From Clusia tigrina (taxonomy: Eukaryota; Arthropoda; Insecta; Diptera; Clusiidae): a stretch of DNA of 64,000 bases. A program made the position numbers and the translations under genes. The notes below the pieces were generated by a model. The model made no database searches. It was not told where the DNA came from and saw only the letters and a list, made by a program, of their open reading frames with translations. Shown here piece after piece: positions 8,791 through 20,040 of the stretch. How positions within the stretch are numbered: the first letter of the stretch is position 1; each line of letters starts with the position of its first letter. The DNA is taken from NCBI GenBank assembly GCA_920105625.2, contig OV050030.1:69385111-69449110 (forward strand). The letters run 5' to 3'.

Positions 8791-9175
8791 ATTTGAATGG
8801 CGTTTATCATTTACACCATTGCGTTCCAAAAACGTGACCTTCCGCGTGCACATATATTGATAACTTTGGCATATCAGGACAGATTAAGTGATAATGCAGA
8901 TACTGATAAAGTAGATTCCACTGAAATTCCTAATTCAGAAACTCATCCAAAATTACATGAATTGGTCAGGAGTCATACGATTCATGTTTAGCTCCTAATC
9001 CGAATTCAGTATGTATGAGGGATGGTGTATGTTCTACAAAAGATATCTGTGGTGAAACCCGTGAATGTGTGAATGGCTACCCAGTTTATAAACGTCGCGA
9101 TAAGGGAATCACAGCTGACGTGCGTTGACATACTATTGACCACAGATTAGTTGCTCATTACAATCCATATATCTA
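8790..9175 (+). pseudogene. Helitron Rep domain, HUH region
   Basis: Continues the Rep protein: IYTIAFQKRDLPRAHILITL, then EIPNSETHPKLHELV, and after a frameshift a CMRDGVCSTKD zinc-like motif and VNGYPVYKRRD. The Rep HUH motif, normally H-x-H in this position, reads RAH, so the first metal-binding His is lost. In-frame stops near 9127 and 9174 confirm decay. Confidence 0.8.
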
Positions 9176-9179
9176 ATGA

Positions 9180-10525
9180 GATTCAAAATTTCTTGAATGG
9201 TAGTTATGTTGTGTAAGGACTCTTTTTATAGCTGGGGTAAACGCAGCGGTTTCCAGGGGTCGTATACAGAAAAATATAAAAAAAACCTGCGAGTTATGTT
9301 AGTTTTAGTGTGTTTATTCAGAATACTGATTGTGGACTGTTGTTAGTCCTAACTCAAAACAAATCTACTTCCTATCTTCTATATTTATGCAAATAAATTT
9401 GTTCTAGTTGCACTTGTTTTCATGTCTCTACGTCCCGGTAAGTGTGTGTCTCAGTGATTCAGTGGTAGCACGATTAAAAACCAGATGCTCTCACTGAGTC
9501 CCTATGGTCTCTGTACGGCATATGACTTAGTGAGAAAACGATTAAAAACCAGAGGTTCTCACTAAGTCCCTAAGTCTCGGTAGCGTATGTGTCTCAGTGA
9601 GAAAACGATTAAAAACCAGATGTTATAACTGAGTCCCTATAGTCTCTGTCTGTGTATGGCTTAGTGTTCGTAATGTACGATGTGTGGCGTAGAGCTGTTG
9701 CTAGTCAGGATGTTGGTGATCGACGAAGAGACCTACTGCTTGGGCCACATGGTTTATATAGCCCAACTGGTCACAGCGGCTGGTGCATGTTGTTATTGGA
9801 GGGCCACCGTTGTTTAACTTTACTTCCATTGGCCGGCCTCGCTTTCTGCTAGTCGTCATGCCTGTTGTTGTTGTGGTCATGCTTCTTGTTGTTGTAGACA
9901 GGCTTGTTGTTGTCGTAGTATTTTGACCTTGGGCCACCTTCAACTTCTGACGGTCAACCACCTCACTCCAGCGGCCTCTGGTTGGGCTGCAATATTGTTG
10001 GCTGCAAGCAGCGCTGTCCGAAATCCTGTAGTGTTGGTGTTGTTAAATATTATTATATTCAATTTAACTTGAAGCTAGCATATTCGTTCTCATTCCTCTC
10101 TCTGCTTTGTACTTGTTGGCCGTTTGCGTGCAGTCGCTCTATCGTTGTCCCTCTTGTGCTTTGCTCTCGTTGCTGCGTGTTGTTAGTGTAAAATTTACCG
10201 AGCGAGCGTACTCGGCAAATTTCACCGCTTGAGTTCGTGCACTCACCTTCTCTTGTCCTGGATGTGTATGTTGTCCTGTTCGTCGCTGTGTTTTCTCTCT
10301 TCGGAAGCGTGTCGCTGGTTGGCAAGATCGTTGGCTGTGCGTGAGGTTGCTTTTGTTGTAATTGTTATTATTCCAACTGGTATAATATGCTGCTGGTGGT
10401 CTGTGCTCCCGCCACTGCAGCGCTAGTTGGTCACAACGTAAGTAGTTTTTCGTTAAATTTCTAATGCAGTTGCTTGGGTTTGTAATTGTGGGCGTTTCCT
10501 TGATGCAACTGTTCGGGTCTATTAT
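9180..10525. other. Unidentified insert with 67-bp tandem repeats, possibly a solo LTR
   Basis: About 1.3 kb separates two Helitron pieces. It holds three 67-bp repeats, a TATATAA-type box on either strand near 9750 and an AATAAA on the minus strand near 9320, features compatible with a long LTR. No terminal repeats or target duplication could be fixed, and the Thr-rich minus-strand frame at 9701-9961 is low complexity. Identity unknown. Confidence 0.35.
9440..9665. repeat. Tandem repeat, about 67 bp x 3
   Basis: The core CGATTAAAAACCAGA occurs at 9471, 9539 and 9606, flanked by CTCAGTGA / TCACTGAGTCCCTA. Within each unit the flanks CTCAGTGA and TCACTGAG are inverted copies, so each unit could form a hairpin. 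Confidence 0.85.
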
Positions 10526-10534
10526 CCGTGATAT

Positions 10535-11569
10535 GTGTGTGGATATAGCTGCATAGCAACTCTGTCACCTGTAGTGTGGGCCAAAATTTCCACCGAAGAT
10601 TTTAGTCCTCACAGTTGGTTCAACAGAAGCTGGATGGCGTATATATTGGAATTTCCGATGCACTTTCAATCGCACACGACAATTCGACTTGATTCACAGT
10701 TGCCTCAAGGGCAAAATGTGTATTTCAGAGACGGAATAGAACAACAACAATTAATAACCCATCAAGAACGAAGTTGATATCATTTTTCGAATTAAAGAGA
10801 ACTGATCCAGCAGCTCATCAATTTTTATACTCTAGCATACCAGTGCAGGTATAGAAAGATCAAGGAAAGATTTGGACAAAGAAACAGCGAGGGGGAGAAA
10901 AAGTGATTGCTCGGTTGTATGTAGTTTCACCAAAGATATTGAATTATTTCATTTGCGTTTGCTGTATAATGACTTTGTGTATCCAACCTTCGTAGATGCA
11001 TATAATGCACGCTGTATTGCTTCTAATGACAAGGAATGGTATGAATGTTTAAATGAAGCAAAATAAATCCAATTTACTCAGCAGTTACCTGAATTGTTTG
11101 GTTTTATATGTGGTGAGAATGTTCCTACGAATGTTTGAGATTATGGAATGAGTTTAAAGAGCATATGAGTGAGGAATTCTTGACAAAATATAGTGAAGGT
11201 GTTTCATTCAGCAGAACTCTTCTGGAAACTGAGGATATATTATTGACACATAATATTTCATGTGAATCATTTGGGCTTCCACGTCCAACCATTCTGGGTA
11301 CCTCGGATGATATTACTCATATTGATTTTGCTGAAGAAGTTGAAACTTTTGACAATATGTATAATACTGCTCATACTGAGCGTAATGCTATAGATAGAAT
11401 TTTTCGCGAAGTTTTGAATCATGATACTGGTAGTACTGCATTTTGTCTGATGGCTCATACAGGTTGTTCTAAAACGGAATTTGTTAAATCAATGATGTAC
11501 TCGTATACCAACTGCTTTCAGTGTTGTAGCTTCAACTCTTTTGATTGGTGGCCGAACTTTGCATAATGT
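10535..11569 (+). pseudogene. Helitron Rep C-terminus and start of helicase
   Basis: The frame resumes with FPMHFQSHTTIRLDSQLPQGQ, continues through KDIELFHLRLLYNDF and KEWYECLNEAK, and then in a second frame (11135-11566) LWNEFKEHMSEEF, FGLPRP and the helicase motif I region (FCLMAHTGCSKTEF). The P-loop has lost its usual GGTGKT form and reads GCSKT. Stops at 10775 and 11065 interrupt the frame. Without an intact Walker A the helicase would be inactive. Confidence 0.82.
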
Positions 11570-12310
11570 TTCCAAATTACCGATTCCAATTTATTAGAGA
11601 ATTATGTGTCAAATATTCGAGCTAACAGTCGACACGATCAGTTCAATAATAGAGTTCATTGATAATTATTGATGAAGTTTCAATGTGCCCACTTCATGCA
11701 TTAAATGAATTAGATAAATTATTGAGAGATTTGAGTATGAATGAAAATGAAAATAATGAAAATAAATTTTCAAAAAATTTTGCCAGTTGTACCTCATGGA
11801 TCGCGTCGTACTCTAATTGAAAATTGTATTACATCGTGGCATGAAGTTTCATAAAGTTACATTAACACAGAACATGAGAGCTCTCCCTCTGAAAGAGCAA
11901 TTTGTTAACTTTCTAAGAACACTTGGTAATGGTGAAATGCAAAATTTACCTCAGTTCGGTCAAGAAGTCATTGAAATTCGTAATCAACTAATTGCTATGC
12001 CTGAAAATTATTGAAGATATGTTTGGGAAAATTTCAGAAACTATTTTATTTTAGCAAGTTTTGAATTCAGTTGTATTGAAATTTTGAATCGTATGCCAAG
12101 AGAGGAAAAACTACACTTCAGTTATGATAAAATTGTTTGTGGTGATGATCGAGAGCAAGCGAATTATCCTGTTGAATTTTTGAATACATTGACCGTTAAC
12201 GGGTTTCCTCCACACAAATTGATTTTGAAAGAGAAGTGCATTGTATTGCTTATAAGTAATTTAAATACAGGGAATGCGTTGATGAAAGGAACTCGAATGC
12301 GTGTAAAATG
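11570..12310 (+). pseudogene. Helitron helicase, motifs II-V
   Basis: Recognisable pieces in shifting frames: IDEVSMCPLHALNELDKLL (motif II, DE retained), PVVPHGSR, LTQNMRALPL, and at 12084 a well-preserved frame with NRMPREEKLHFSYD, GFPPHKLILKEKC and NTGNALMKGTRMRVK. It stops at 12309 just before the segment that normally leads to the SQGQTF motif, which is found 7.4 kb away at 19707. Confidence 0.85.
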
Positions 12311-12620
12311 AACTCATTGGAATAGATTGGTGAAGTTTCAAACTGTGCGGACACGAATTCACACGTTCTCCGTGATTGTGACGGTTTTTCACTGTGTTAA
12401 AACTGAATTCGTTCTTTTAACTTCGCGATATAGACGCTAATACAAAATACAAATAAAATATGAAATTTATTTTCGAAATTTATTTTGCAAAAGTGCAATT
12501 TATTTACAAAATTTATTTTGCAAGAACAGATTAAAAGTGAATTGGAAAATTCACAAAACATTTCAAAAACAACAAAATAATTAAAATTAGTGTATCTGAC
12601 ACTCATCAACAAAAAACAAT
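12311..12620. other. A+T-rich junction between Helitron and Jockey LINE
   Basis: The first part may still be Helitron-derived. After about 12400 the sequence is A+T-rich with repeated AATTTATTTT phrases. No gene recognised. Confidence 0.4.
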
Positions 12621-12867
12621 AACAAAGAGAAATGCATATTTCTCATTTGTCTCCACTCAATGCAATGGCTGCTCCAATTTACCTGTCGAAGTTGCAGAGA
12701 GCAGAGCCAGGTCCTGCTATCCCGCTCTCCTAAACGGCACCACTACCAGCGCTTCCATACCGTGGAGTATTCAATGTGTTGGAGGATTATCCACCAGCTA
12801 CAACAATAGGCAGAACAACCATAACTCTTGTACAACAACAGTAGCTTCGACAGCTACGACAAGTAGA

Positions 12868-13874
12868 TTGCTTTATACTAGCGCAACAATTATGTCTACT
12901 AAGCCAACAATTCCAATTGTAACAACAGCAACAAACACGCAAGTAATAAACTCAAACAGTAGTAACAATTGCAAATATTCCGACCACAGTAACCAAAAAC
13001 GTAACCGCGTGAAGCAATCGCCAATCAAATTAACGGACCAAAATAACAACAACAAAAACCAGAGAAACAACCCACTGACCGCAACACAAACAACACTAAA
13101 AGAATATTGCCTGAACAAGTTACTCCCCCCAAATACAACAGTGGGCCAACACCTAATTCAACCATGTAGAATCAAATAACAAAACAACAGTGGAACAAAA
13201 ACTAATTCAACCATATAGAATCAAATAACAAAACACATTCAAAAGCACGACCCATGTATATTCGAAACTTGGAAAATATTAATGCACTAACTAAAGCTCT
13301 AAATCAGCTACCAAATACCAATTACGAGATGAAACCACTGAACAAAAATGAAATAAAAATACAACTAGCAGAATCTGCACATTATACAAACATAATAAAA
13401 TTGCTTAGGCAACAAGAAACAAAATATTATACATTTAAGCCCAAAGAGCAACGTGGATTTAAAGTAATTTTACGAAATATACATTACTCAACGGAAAAAG
13501 ACGATATTATAGCTGAACTGGCAGAATTAGGACATGAAGTACTAAATATTCAATACATGCAAACAAATAAACAGCCACTTCCTTTATTCCTTAACCCACA
13601 CTGTAAAGTAAACTTCGCACCACCTCACCAAAAAATAACGATTCCACAATACACAAATTGCCAAAAATATGGACACACCAAAAACTATTGTACTAAAGAC
13701 CCTGTGTGTATCAAATGCGCAGGTAACCACAGCACAATTCAGCACAATGTTGAAAAAGATATGAAACAGCAAATCAAATACGCTCTCTGTAGTGAAAAAC
13801 AACCCAGCAAACTACAAAGGCTGTATGATTTACATACAAATCACACAAATACAAAAATACCCGACGTTATGTAA
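12868..13874 (+). pseudogene. Jockey ORF1 (Gag-like), broken
   Basis: Two frames: 12868-13179 (Asn/Thr-rich N-terminal region) and 13254-13874 (206 residues). The second holds the domain seen in Jockey ORF1 proteins (YYTFKPKEQRGFKVILRNIH, IIAELAELGHEVLNIQ) and zinc knuckles (CQKYGHTKNYC, CIKCAGNHST). The first Cys of knuckle one is replaced (YTNC). ORF1 would bind LINE RNA. The duplicated segment and stops at 13177 and 13872 break it. Confidence 0.75.
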
Positions 13875-14159
13875 AAATAAATAACTCCAACTCATGAATA
13901 TGAATCAGCAGAACCACCTGTGAATATACCCACAGTGCAAACAAATAAAACTACTTTCTCAAAACACTTCCCAAACATTTTCAGTAACAACATGGACACT
14001 CCAAATATCCAATTTAACAACTACACAATATCCGCTATAACAAAACAAAAATGACGCAATAGCTAACACATAAAACACAATTCTTGAAAGTGAAACACAA
14101 AAAGACACCTGAATAGGACGTAATCAACGGGAAAATATTAAAAGCACTACCTGATTCTA

Positions 14160-15365
14160 TAATAATATATATTAGAAATATATTTAATGCTATATTTAGA
14201 CTAAATCATTTTGCAGTCTTGTGGAAATTAGCCCAAATAATAGCAATCCCGAAACCAAACAAAAACGAAACTAGAACCAGTTCTTATCGACCAATCAGTC
14301 TTTTGCAAATTCTTTCGAATGTATATGAGAAAAAATATGTGATAGAATTGCACCTATCTTGACACAACAAAAAGTTATTCCAAGCTACCAGTTCGGATTT
14401 AGAAGGCTTCATTCAACCGCGCAGTTGTAGATAAAATTTTGGACGACATGGATAAAAAAAAGTATTGCGGGTCGGTAATCTTGGACATTGTTAAAGCATT
14501 TGATAGAGTTTGGTACGAAGGACTACTTTTAAATAAAATAAATAGTGCACTACTTTTATACTACTATTACTTATTAAAAACTGTTATAAGCAACAGACAC
14601 TTTCACATAAAATACGACGATGAATGTTCAGATATTTTACAAATGACAGCGGGAGTGCCCCAAGGTAGTGTACTAGGACCACATTTATACTTAATATATA
14701 CTGCCGATATTCCAACCCCACAGCACCAGGAAGCATGATAGCAATATTTGCGGATGATACTGTACTCCTAGCCTGAAACCACGACGAAAAAGTCGCGATA
14801 GAAATGCTGCAAATAATTATCAGAAATACAGTCCTCTGGTTCAAAAAATGGGGTATAGATACATCTGGTCAATATAATAACAGGGAATCTGAGAAGCATC
14901 CTCCAGCAACTAAAGACGAAATAATTAAAATTCAACCCCGCCCAAAATACCTTGGCATAATTAATCGACGCCAAACTTACTTGGAGACAACGCATAAAAA
15001 GTGATCAATACGAAATAAGAAACAAATTCAGACAATTAAGTTGACTACTAGAAAGAAGTTCCAAATTATCACTACATAATAAACAAAAAATATATAAGAC
15101 AATAATCATACGAATATGGAAATACGGAATAGAAATCTGGGGGACTGCGAACAAAACCAACATACAGCTGATCCAAAGAACACAATCAATAATTCTGACG
15201 AAGGCTGATTGGTACGTGACGAATGAAGACATTCACAATGACTTGAACATTGACATGGTGGAGGAAACAATAAAAAATGTAGCAAAAAATACACGGAGCG
15301 TCTTCATATGGGACAACTATCGCGAATGGAAAATTGAGGCGAATCGCACCCACCGAACTTCCATA
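14160..15365 (+). pseudogene. Jockey reverse transcriptase, broken
   Basis: RT motifs in order: a YRPISLL-like segment near 14288, VILDIVKAFDRVWYEGLL (motif A, in frame 14439-14738), AGVPQGSVLGPHLYLIYTADIP, IFADDTVLLA at about 14742 after a frameshift, KYLGI at about 14950, and an IWKYGIEIWGTAN C-terminal segment at about 15112. Catalytic FADD is present. Several stops and shifts show that it is inactive. The family architecture matches the other Jockey copies at 36.1 and 44.5 kb. Confidence 0.85.
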
Positions 15366-15859
15366 TAGGTTTTAACATTGTCTTTTGATATTTTGTTTTT
15401 GTATATTAATATGTATGTAGGTGTTCCCTCCTGATGATGGCTGCCGCCTGCTCACGGTCACCATGGCGTTTTGAGCGGGACTCAGTGCGGAGAGAATTCC
15501 CCTCATTGGATCCCGTCAAATAGCGCAGCAGGCCGCAGCCATATTTTCTGTGGTGCGAATGCCGGCAGAAGACAAGAGGAGAGCCGGCGAACAGTTGAAC
15601 ACCAATAGCTGACGTACCCAGCGGAACAATTAAAACAATTTTTCTATATTCTTATTAAATTGTTTAAGTTGAAGTTTTTATTAAAGATCGCTTGCGATAA
15701 AGCTGTGTTAAGAAAGTGCCAATAAATAAATTTTTATATAATTAAAGTTTATAAGAGAAAATAAACTGAAGTGTTATAAATCTGAATCAACTGCAATTCC
15801 ACAAGAAGCAATGGACTTCAGTCATCACAACGCTGCCTCCAGATTCAATATGGTCCTTC

Positions 15860-17340
15860 GAGCCGGATACATCATGCGTCCGGTAAGTTTTTAATCCTAA
15901 TTAATTATTTTCTATAATTATTTCAAAGACTATTTTTCTTTATTACTCAATTGCACAAATTCTTTATTATTTGCTTTGCCTTTTTTCTGACGCGTAATTC
16001 GGTCACTACGGTAAACGGCCCATTCTCAAGTATCGTCACTCGTGTGTGTGTGTGTAAATTCCTGCACAGCAGCAGGTACTAGAATTTAATTTTTTGTAAA
16101 TTCTCGGCGCGGACGCTGCGAAATTCGGTTTGCAGTCTGCAGTTCAAAGCGCTGCCGACGCCGGTTACCATAAGCCGTGTACAGCTGCAAGTGCGCAGGT
16201 TTTTTCACTTCTGCAATTGCTACTTTTTTCGTGCATTGCTATTGCCGTTATCCCGTTTGCATACAGTGCCCTAGTTTCGCGATTTGCTTTTGTTCGTTGG
16301 TGACATTTAAGGCGGGTGTCACACTCACACCACTTGTGGGTCAGCTGTTCGGGTTGTCCATATTGCGTGCGCATATCGCCGCTTCATGGCAGTACATTAT
16401 TGCAAATAATTACTTGGAGTATTTTATTTTTGGTTCTACGTATACGTGGGGGTCTGCAGCTCACAGCGCTGCCGACAGCCTTTCCCGTAAGTAGCGTACC
16501 GTTGTTGGTGAGCCAGTAGCCTGCGCCGTTATCGGTACTTTACCGTACTAACGGGCCAACAACTGTTAACGTGGTGAACAATCACACTCAAACATTGGAG
16601 AAATTTCGAGACGAGTGCGATGTAATTAGGTTCGCAGTCCGCAGGTCACAGCGCTGCCGACGCCTTTTTACAGCAAACCGTATGCTGTTGTTTGAGCATC
16701 TCCATATTGCTATCCTGTCACGGGTGTTACTCTACCACCAGAGTGTAACTCCTTGGCGTTCCTGCTCGTTAGGCGATCACGGCATGAACGACGCTAGGGG
16801 GTGAACTGATTGAGTCTATCGAAAGAAAAGGTACGCTACGTCTTAGCGACTGAACTTCAGCGGGTACGGCAAGGGGTGCCGAGGACGTATACTCTGCGTT
16901 CTCCGTATACCACAGTGTTCGCCGCTCACAGCGCTGCCAACTGTCTTTACGGGAGTCAGTATAACGTTATACAACTGTCGATAGTTGTTAACGCAGTTCC
17001 TCAGCCAAATTTCGTGCTTCTTCTTTTTTATCTTACCCTTACCTCTGTATTGGTGAACCCACGAGCGACGCGAAGTCCGGGTCATGTTCAGCAGCTTATA
17101 GCGCTGCATATAATTTGAGTATTTCAGTTTGCCATTCTACTACAAGTATTCGAGTGTAGTTGCTCAGTGCCATAGCCACCGCCTTGGCTTCGCATAATCC
17201 GTTCCTACAGGGGACATTTTTGTGGAAGTCTCAATCTTAATAAGGCTGGTGTTACAACAGTCACGTCAGCGGGCTAGGTGCACACGTATAGCTGGTTAAC
17301 TAGGGGTATCGACGTGAACTCAGTAGTGTTTTCCCGTTCG
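15860..17340 (+). repeat. BEL-like leader with dispersed CAGCTCACAGCGCTGCCGAC motif
   Basis: Five variants of the motif occur at about 16140, 16457, 16640, 16922 and 17093, spaced 170-320 bp. The first four keep AGCGCTGCC. Short plus-strand frames here (16177, 16571, 16810) have no recognisable domains. The motif may be a packaging or regulatory element, or the trace of ancient duplications. Confidence 0.6.
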
Positions 17341-18501
17341 TTTCTCGTTGTTTGCCATCATTGAGCTGCGTTCTAAGGCCAAACGTTCTGTGATCATCCT
17401 GACTCCGCTCATAGACGCGGCCGAGAGCCTGACGGCGTTTGTCACTGAGTTCGAGCGAAACTCGTCAGCCTCCCAAGACATTGAATATCTTCGCCTGGAT
17501 TTAACGGAATTGGAAGACCAATGGGCGGCGTTGAAGGAAGCGAAGGCTACAGCGTTCACCGAAGCGAACCTGGATGTGAAGCGCGTAGCCATTTAGGAGT
17601 CTATTCGGCACCGATTCGCAGCTAGCTTTGCTGTTTACAATCAGGGTCATGCTTGAATCAGTGGCCTGATGCAATCCCTGTCAGTCTCGCCAGCAGTGCC
17701 TCCCGAGCAGTGTCCACGCAGTCGCATAGCATCCCAGTACCTCCGTGCGATATTGAAATTTTCGAAGGGAACTACGCCAAGTGGATCACATTCCGGGATA
17801 TATTCACGGCGCTCTTCCTTCGTAGCTCGCGACTATACTATATCGAGCGATTATACCATCTGAGGGCTAAGACCAGGGGGAAGCGCGAGAAATCGTGGAT
17901 CAGTGTCAGCTGACTAACAGTGGTTTTGACCAGGCATGGGAGAGGCTTACTGCCCGGTACGGCGCAAGCTTATTAATTGTCAGCTTAAGTCCTTATTTAC
18001 TATGCGTCCCTTGAAGATCATGCGGATATACCAACTTGGGTAGCGATGGAGGAGTTCCTCTCGAAACGGATCCAAACTTTGGAAGCGGCCTCTGATGTCT
18101 GCCAAGCGGATCATGCGCGGGATCCTGCAGGAAACCGGTAAACACCACTCCGCAATAGCCACGTGCAGGCCCATCAAGAAAGGGTCAACCCGGAAAGATG
18201 TAAGATATGTACACTACCAGGCCATCGTGTCTCCCACTGCTCTATGTTCATCAACGCTGATGTGTCAGAGCGATGGGGATGGGTGAACCGCTACCACCTG
18301 TGCGTGAATTGTTTTAAGGGGGATCATCGTGTGACAAATTGCACGAGTAAATATCGGTGTTTTACGTGCCAAGAGCGGCACCACACTCTGCTACACCGTG
18401 AGCCGCCCCCGAACCGGATCATAAGAGCCCCACCATTGACATCTCGTCAGTCAGATCGCTTATCATTCTTAGACGCGTCTATCGTTGACATCTACATATA
18501 G
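17340..18501 (+). pseudogene. BEL/Pao Gag, broken
   Basis: An N-terminal helical part (17348-17596) is followed in another frame by CDIEIFEGNYAKWITFRDIF (17653-17913), the conserved 'P-x-F-G-x-W-F-D-F' type segment of BEL/Pao Gag, then CQLTNSGFDQAWERLTARY in a third frame. The C-terminal zinc region (18163-18501) has CKICTLPGHRVSHC, CVNCFKGDHRVTNC and CFTCQERHHTLLH. At least three frame changes and stops make it a pseudogene. Gag would form the particle and bind RNA. Confidence 0.8.
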
Positions 18502-18575
18502 GATATAGTAGTGGAGAAATTCTAACGAGCCCAATTTTGAATTAACTGATATTTACCATATTTTATTGTAAAGGC

Positions 18576-19260
18576 TGTATGGTAACCCAGCCGCTAGTTG
18601 TGGCAAACTTTCGTTTGCCGAAATGAATTCCTATAGATTTGAGGCGTGAACGCCGAGCAAAGAAAAATCAATGTATGTTGCTGAGGTCTCTGTTCAAAAG
18701 GAACTGTTTTATTCAAGAAATCAGCGCTTCTTATATAGTAAAATATTACATCTAATTTTGTACATCTAAACATAATTATTTGTGTTCAATACTTATCCTA
18801 GAACATATGCGAAATATTACCCCATATGCTGCACACATGCATTGGCCTGCAATTGCGTGTTGTCAGTATATTTTTGGGTTCAATGCATTTCTGGCCTTCA
18901 CACCAAATGCCCGCTATACATAGCGTCATTTGATCCGCCGCTTTGGCTTGTGTCGCGTTTGCATTGTTGTCAGGCGATAGCATGTACGATACACTTGGAC
19001 GTTAGGCAGTGTAAGTTGAAATGCATTGCAGTGTTTTGGGTACACTACCACAGAAGTAAGTGGAATCTAAAAGAGATTATAGTTTATAATCGATTCTCTG
19101 TTAGAAACCCAAACTTTCAAACGCTACAGAAGCTAGGGGACTCTAAAAAAGATTATGGTTTATAATCGATTCTTTGCTAGAAACCAAAATTTATAAACGC
19201 TACAGAACAACTAAGGAAAATCTAAACGAGTCTATGGTGTGCAATCGCCATTCTCGTAAA
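18576..19260 (-). repeat. Solo-LTR-like sequence with 76-bp tandem repeats
   Basis: On the minus strand this block has a TATATAAG box, AATAAA about 20 bp downstream, and an end GGTTACCATACA at 18576. A candidate start TGTGGTAGTGTACC (19052) resembles the start of the Gypsy LTR at 7704. Right of it (19053-19204) two 76-bp direct repeats (GAAG...CGCTACA) plus a partial third lie next to or inside the U3. No clean target duplication was found, so the edges are uncertain. Confidence 0.45.
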
Positions 19261-19700
19261 ATTAACTTGACAGATATTTAGGGAGACATAGAACTCAACT
19301 GTGTCCGTATTTAAGTTAGAAAAAATAAATAAAATATAACTTGTTACCCGTAGTTAAGCCTTTTTTAAATTAATAAATAAATGTAATCCTTAAATCCACG
19401 TAAATAAGGTGTTGACTAATTTAGAGATTTTCTGTAAACGACTCCTGGCAATCCGGCGAGCTTACCCCGGCGAAAAGAGAAGTAATACATTTACTTGATT
19501 AAAAAATATTTGCTTTGGCAGTGGCCAGAATATATAGTATAACCAAATTGTACAAATAATTTTACTTACTGTTGAAAACCAGATTGTAAATAAATTGGGG
19601 GAAAAAAAATGGGAATTCAATTGACTGCGAAGTTTTGACTGGTTGTACGCAGCAAAAGAATCTTAATTCTTCACCTGACTTATTCTTAACTTATTTTACC
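19261..19700. other. A+T-rich stretch, nothing recognised
   Basis: No coding signal, clear repeat or RNA gene seen between the LTR-like block and the last Helitron helicase piece. Confidence 0.5.
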
Positions 19701-19706
19701 ATTTAC

Positions 19707-20037
19707 GTTTCAGCGTACACAATCTCCAATCATTCCTGCATTTGCAATGATTATAAATAAATCACAAGGCCAAACATTCGACAATGTAAGTATATTGTTA
19801 CGGTATCCGGTAATTACTGTTGGGCAATTGTATTTTGCTACCAGTAGAGTTCGGTCTTTTAATGGATTTCGATTACATATTTTAGATACTTCTAAGTATA
19901 TTTATCCTGTGATAATAATAGGGTATATACGAAGAATATTGTTTATAGACAAATTATTCGCCCTTAATTCCAAGATCAAGCTACTTCTCAGCAATATATT
20001 AAACGTAACAATGTTCCTGCAAATGAATAAATTTTAA
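19707..20037 (+). pseudogene. Helitron helicase C-terminal end
   Basis: The reading frame includes IPAFAMIINKSQGQTFDNVSILLRYPVIT, GQLYFATSRVRSFNGFRLHIL, the final helicase motifs (V/VI) of Helitron proteins, including the S-Q-G-Q and S-R motifs. It lacks the upstream parts, which lie at 7855-12310 in the same orientation, so it is the other end of that split Helitron. Confidence 0.85.
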
Positions 20038-20040
20038 ATT

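Larger units (their letters stand above)
12630..15420 (+). mobile_element. Jockey-clade LINE, internally deleted
   Basis: ORF1 fragments with zinc-knuckle remnants (13254-13874) are followed, after only about 300 bp, by reverse transcriptase (about 14160-15365). The endonuclease that should open ORF2 is missing, so an internal deletion joins the end of ORF1 to RT. A 40-50 bp direct duplication (ATTCAACCATRTAGAATC at about 13157 and 13207) lies in ORF1. The 3' end is uncertain, near 15400. It lies in a gap of the Helitron. Confidence 0.75.
15421..18520 (+). mobile_element. BEL/Pao retrotransposon fragment: leader and gag
   Basis: Gag with BEL/Pao signatures (17653-18501) is preceded by a long non-coding leader with a repeated 20-bp motif. 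The block at about 15420-15860 (TGTT start, AATAAA-type and TATATAA-type elements) may be the 5' LTR, but no second LTR copy was found. Pol is absent; sequence after 18500 is unrelated. The fragment lies in the Helitron gap on the plus strand. Confidence 0.6.
7855..20037 (+). mobile_element. Decayed Helitron, split by several later insertions
   Basis: Helitron Rep-helicase coding sequence appears in the correct order on the plus strand in pieces: about 7855-8410, 8790-9175, 10535-12310 and 19707-20037. The last piece (SQGQTFDNVSILLRYPV ... TSRVRSFNGF) is the C-terminal helicase end whose preceding part stops at 12309. The gaps hold unrelated elements, so one Helitron explains pieces spread over 12 kb. 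No terminal hairpin or CTRR end could be fixed. The left side meets the Gypsy LTR at 7704. Confidence 0.75.

Noticed and set aside
9440..9665. Regular repeats resembling a CRISPR array
   Set aside because: Repeat and spacer are not separable; whole 67-bp units are similar, the genome is animal, and no cas gene is present.
9701..9961. Thr-rich minus-strand ORF
   Set aside because: Low-complexity translation of TTG/GTT repeats with no domain.
16165..16500. Small genes in the BEL leader
   Set aside because: Short frames without domains, spread over all frames; treated as leader sequence.
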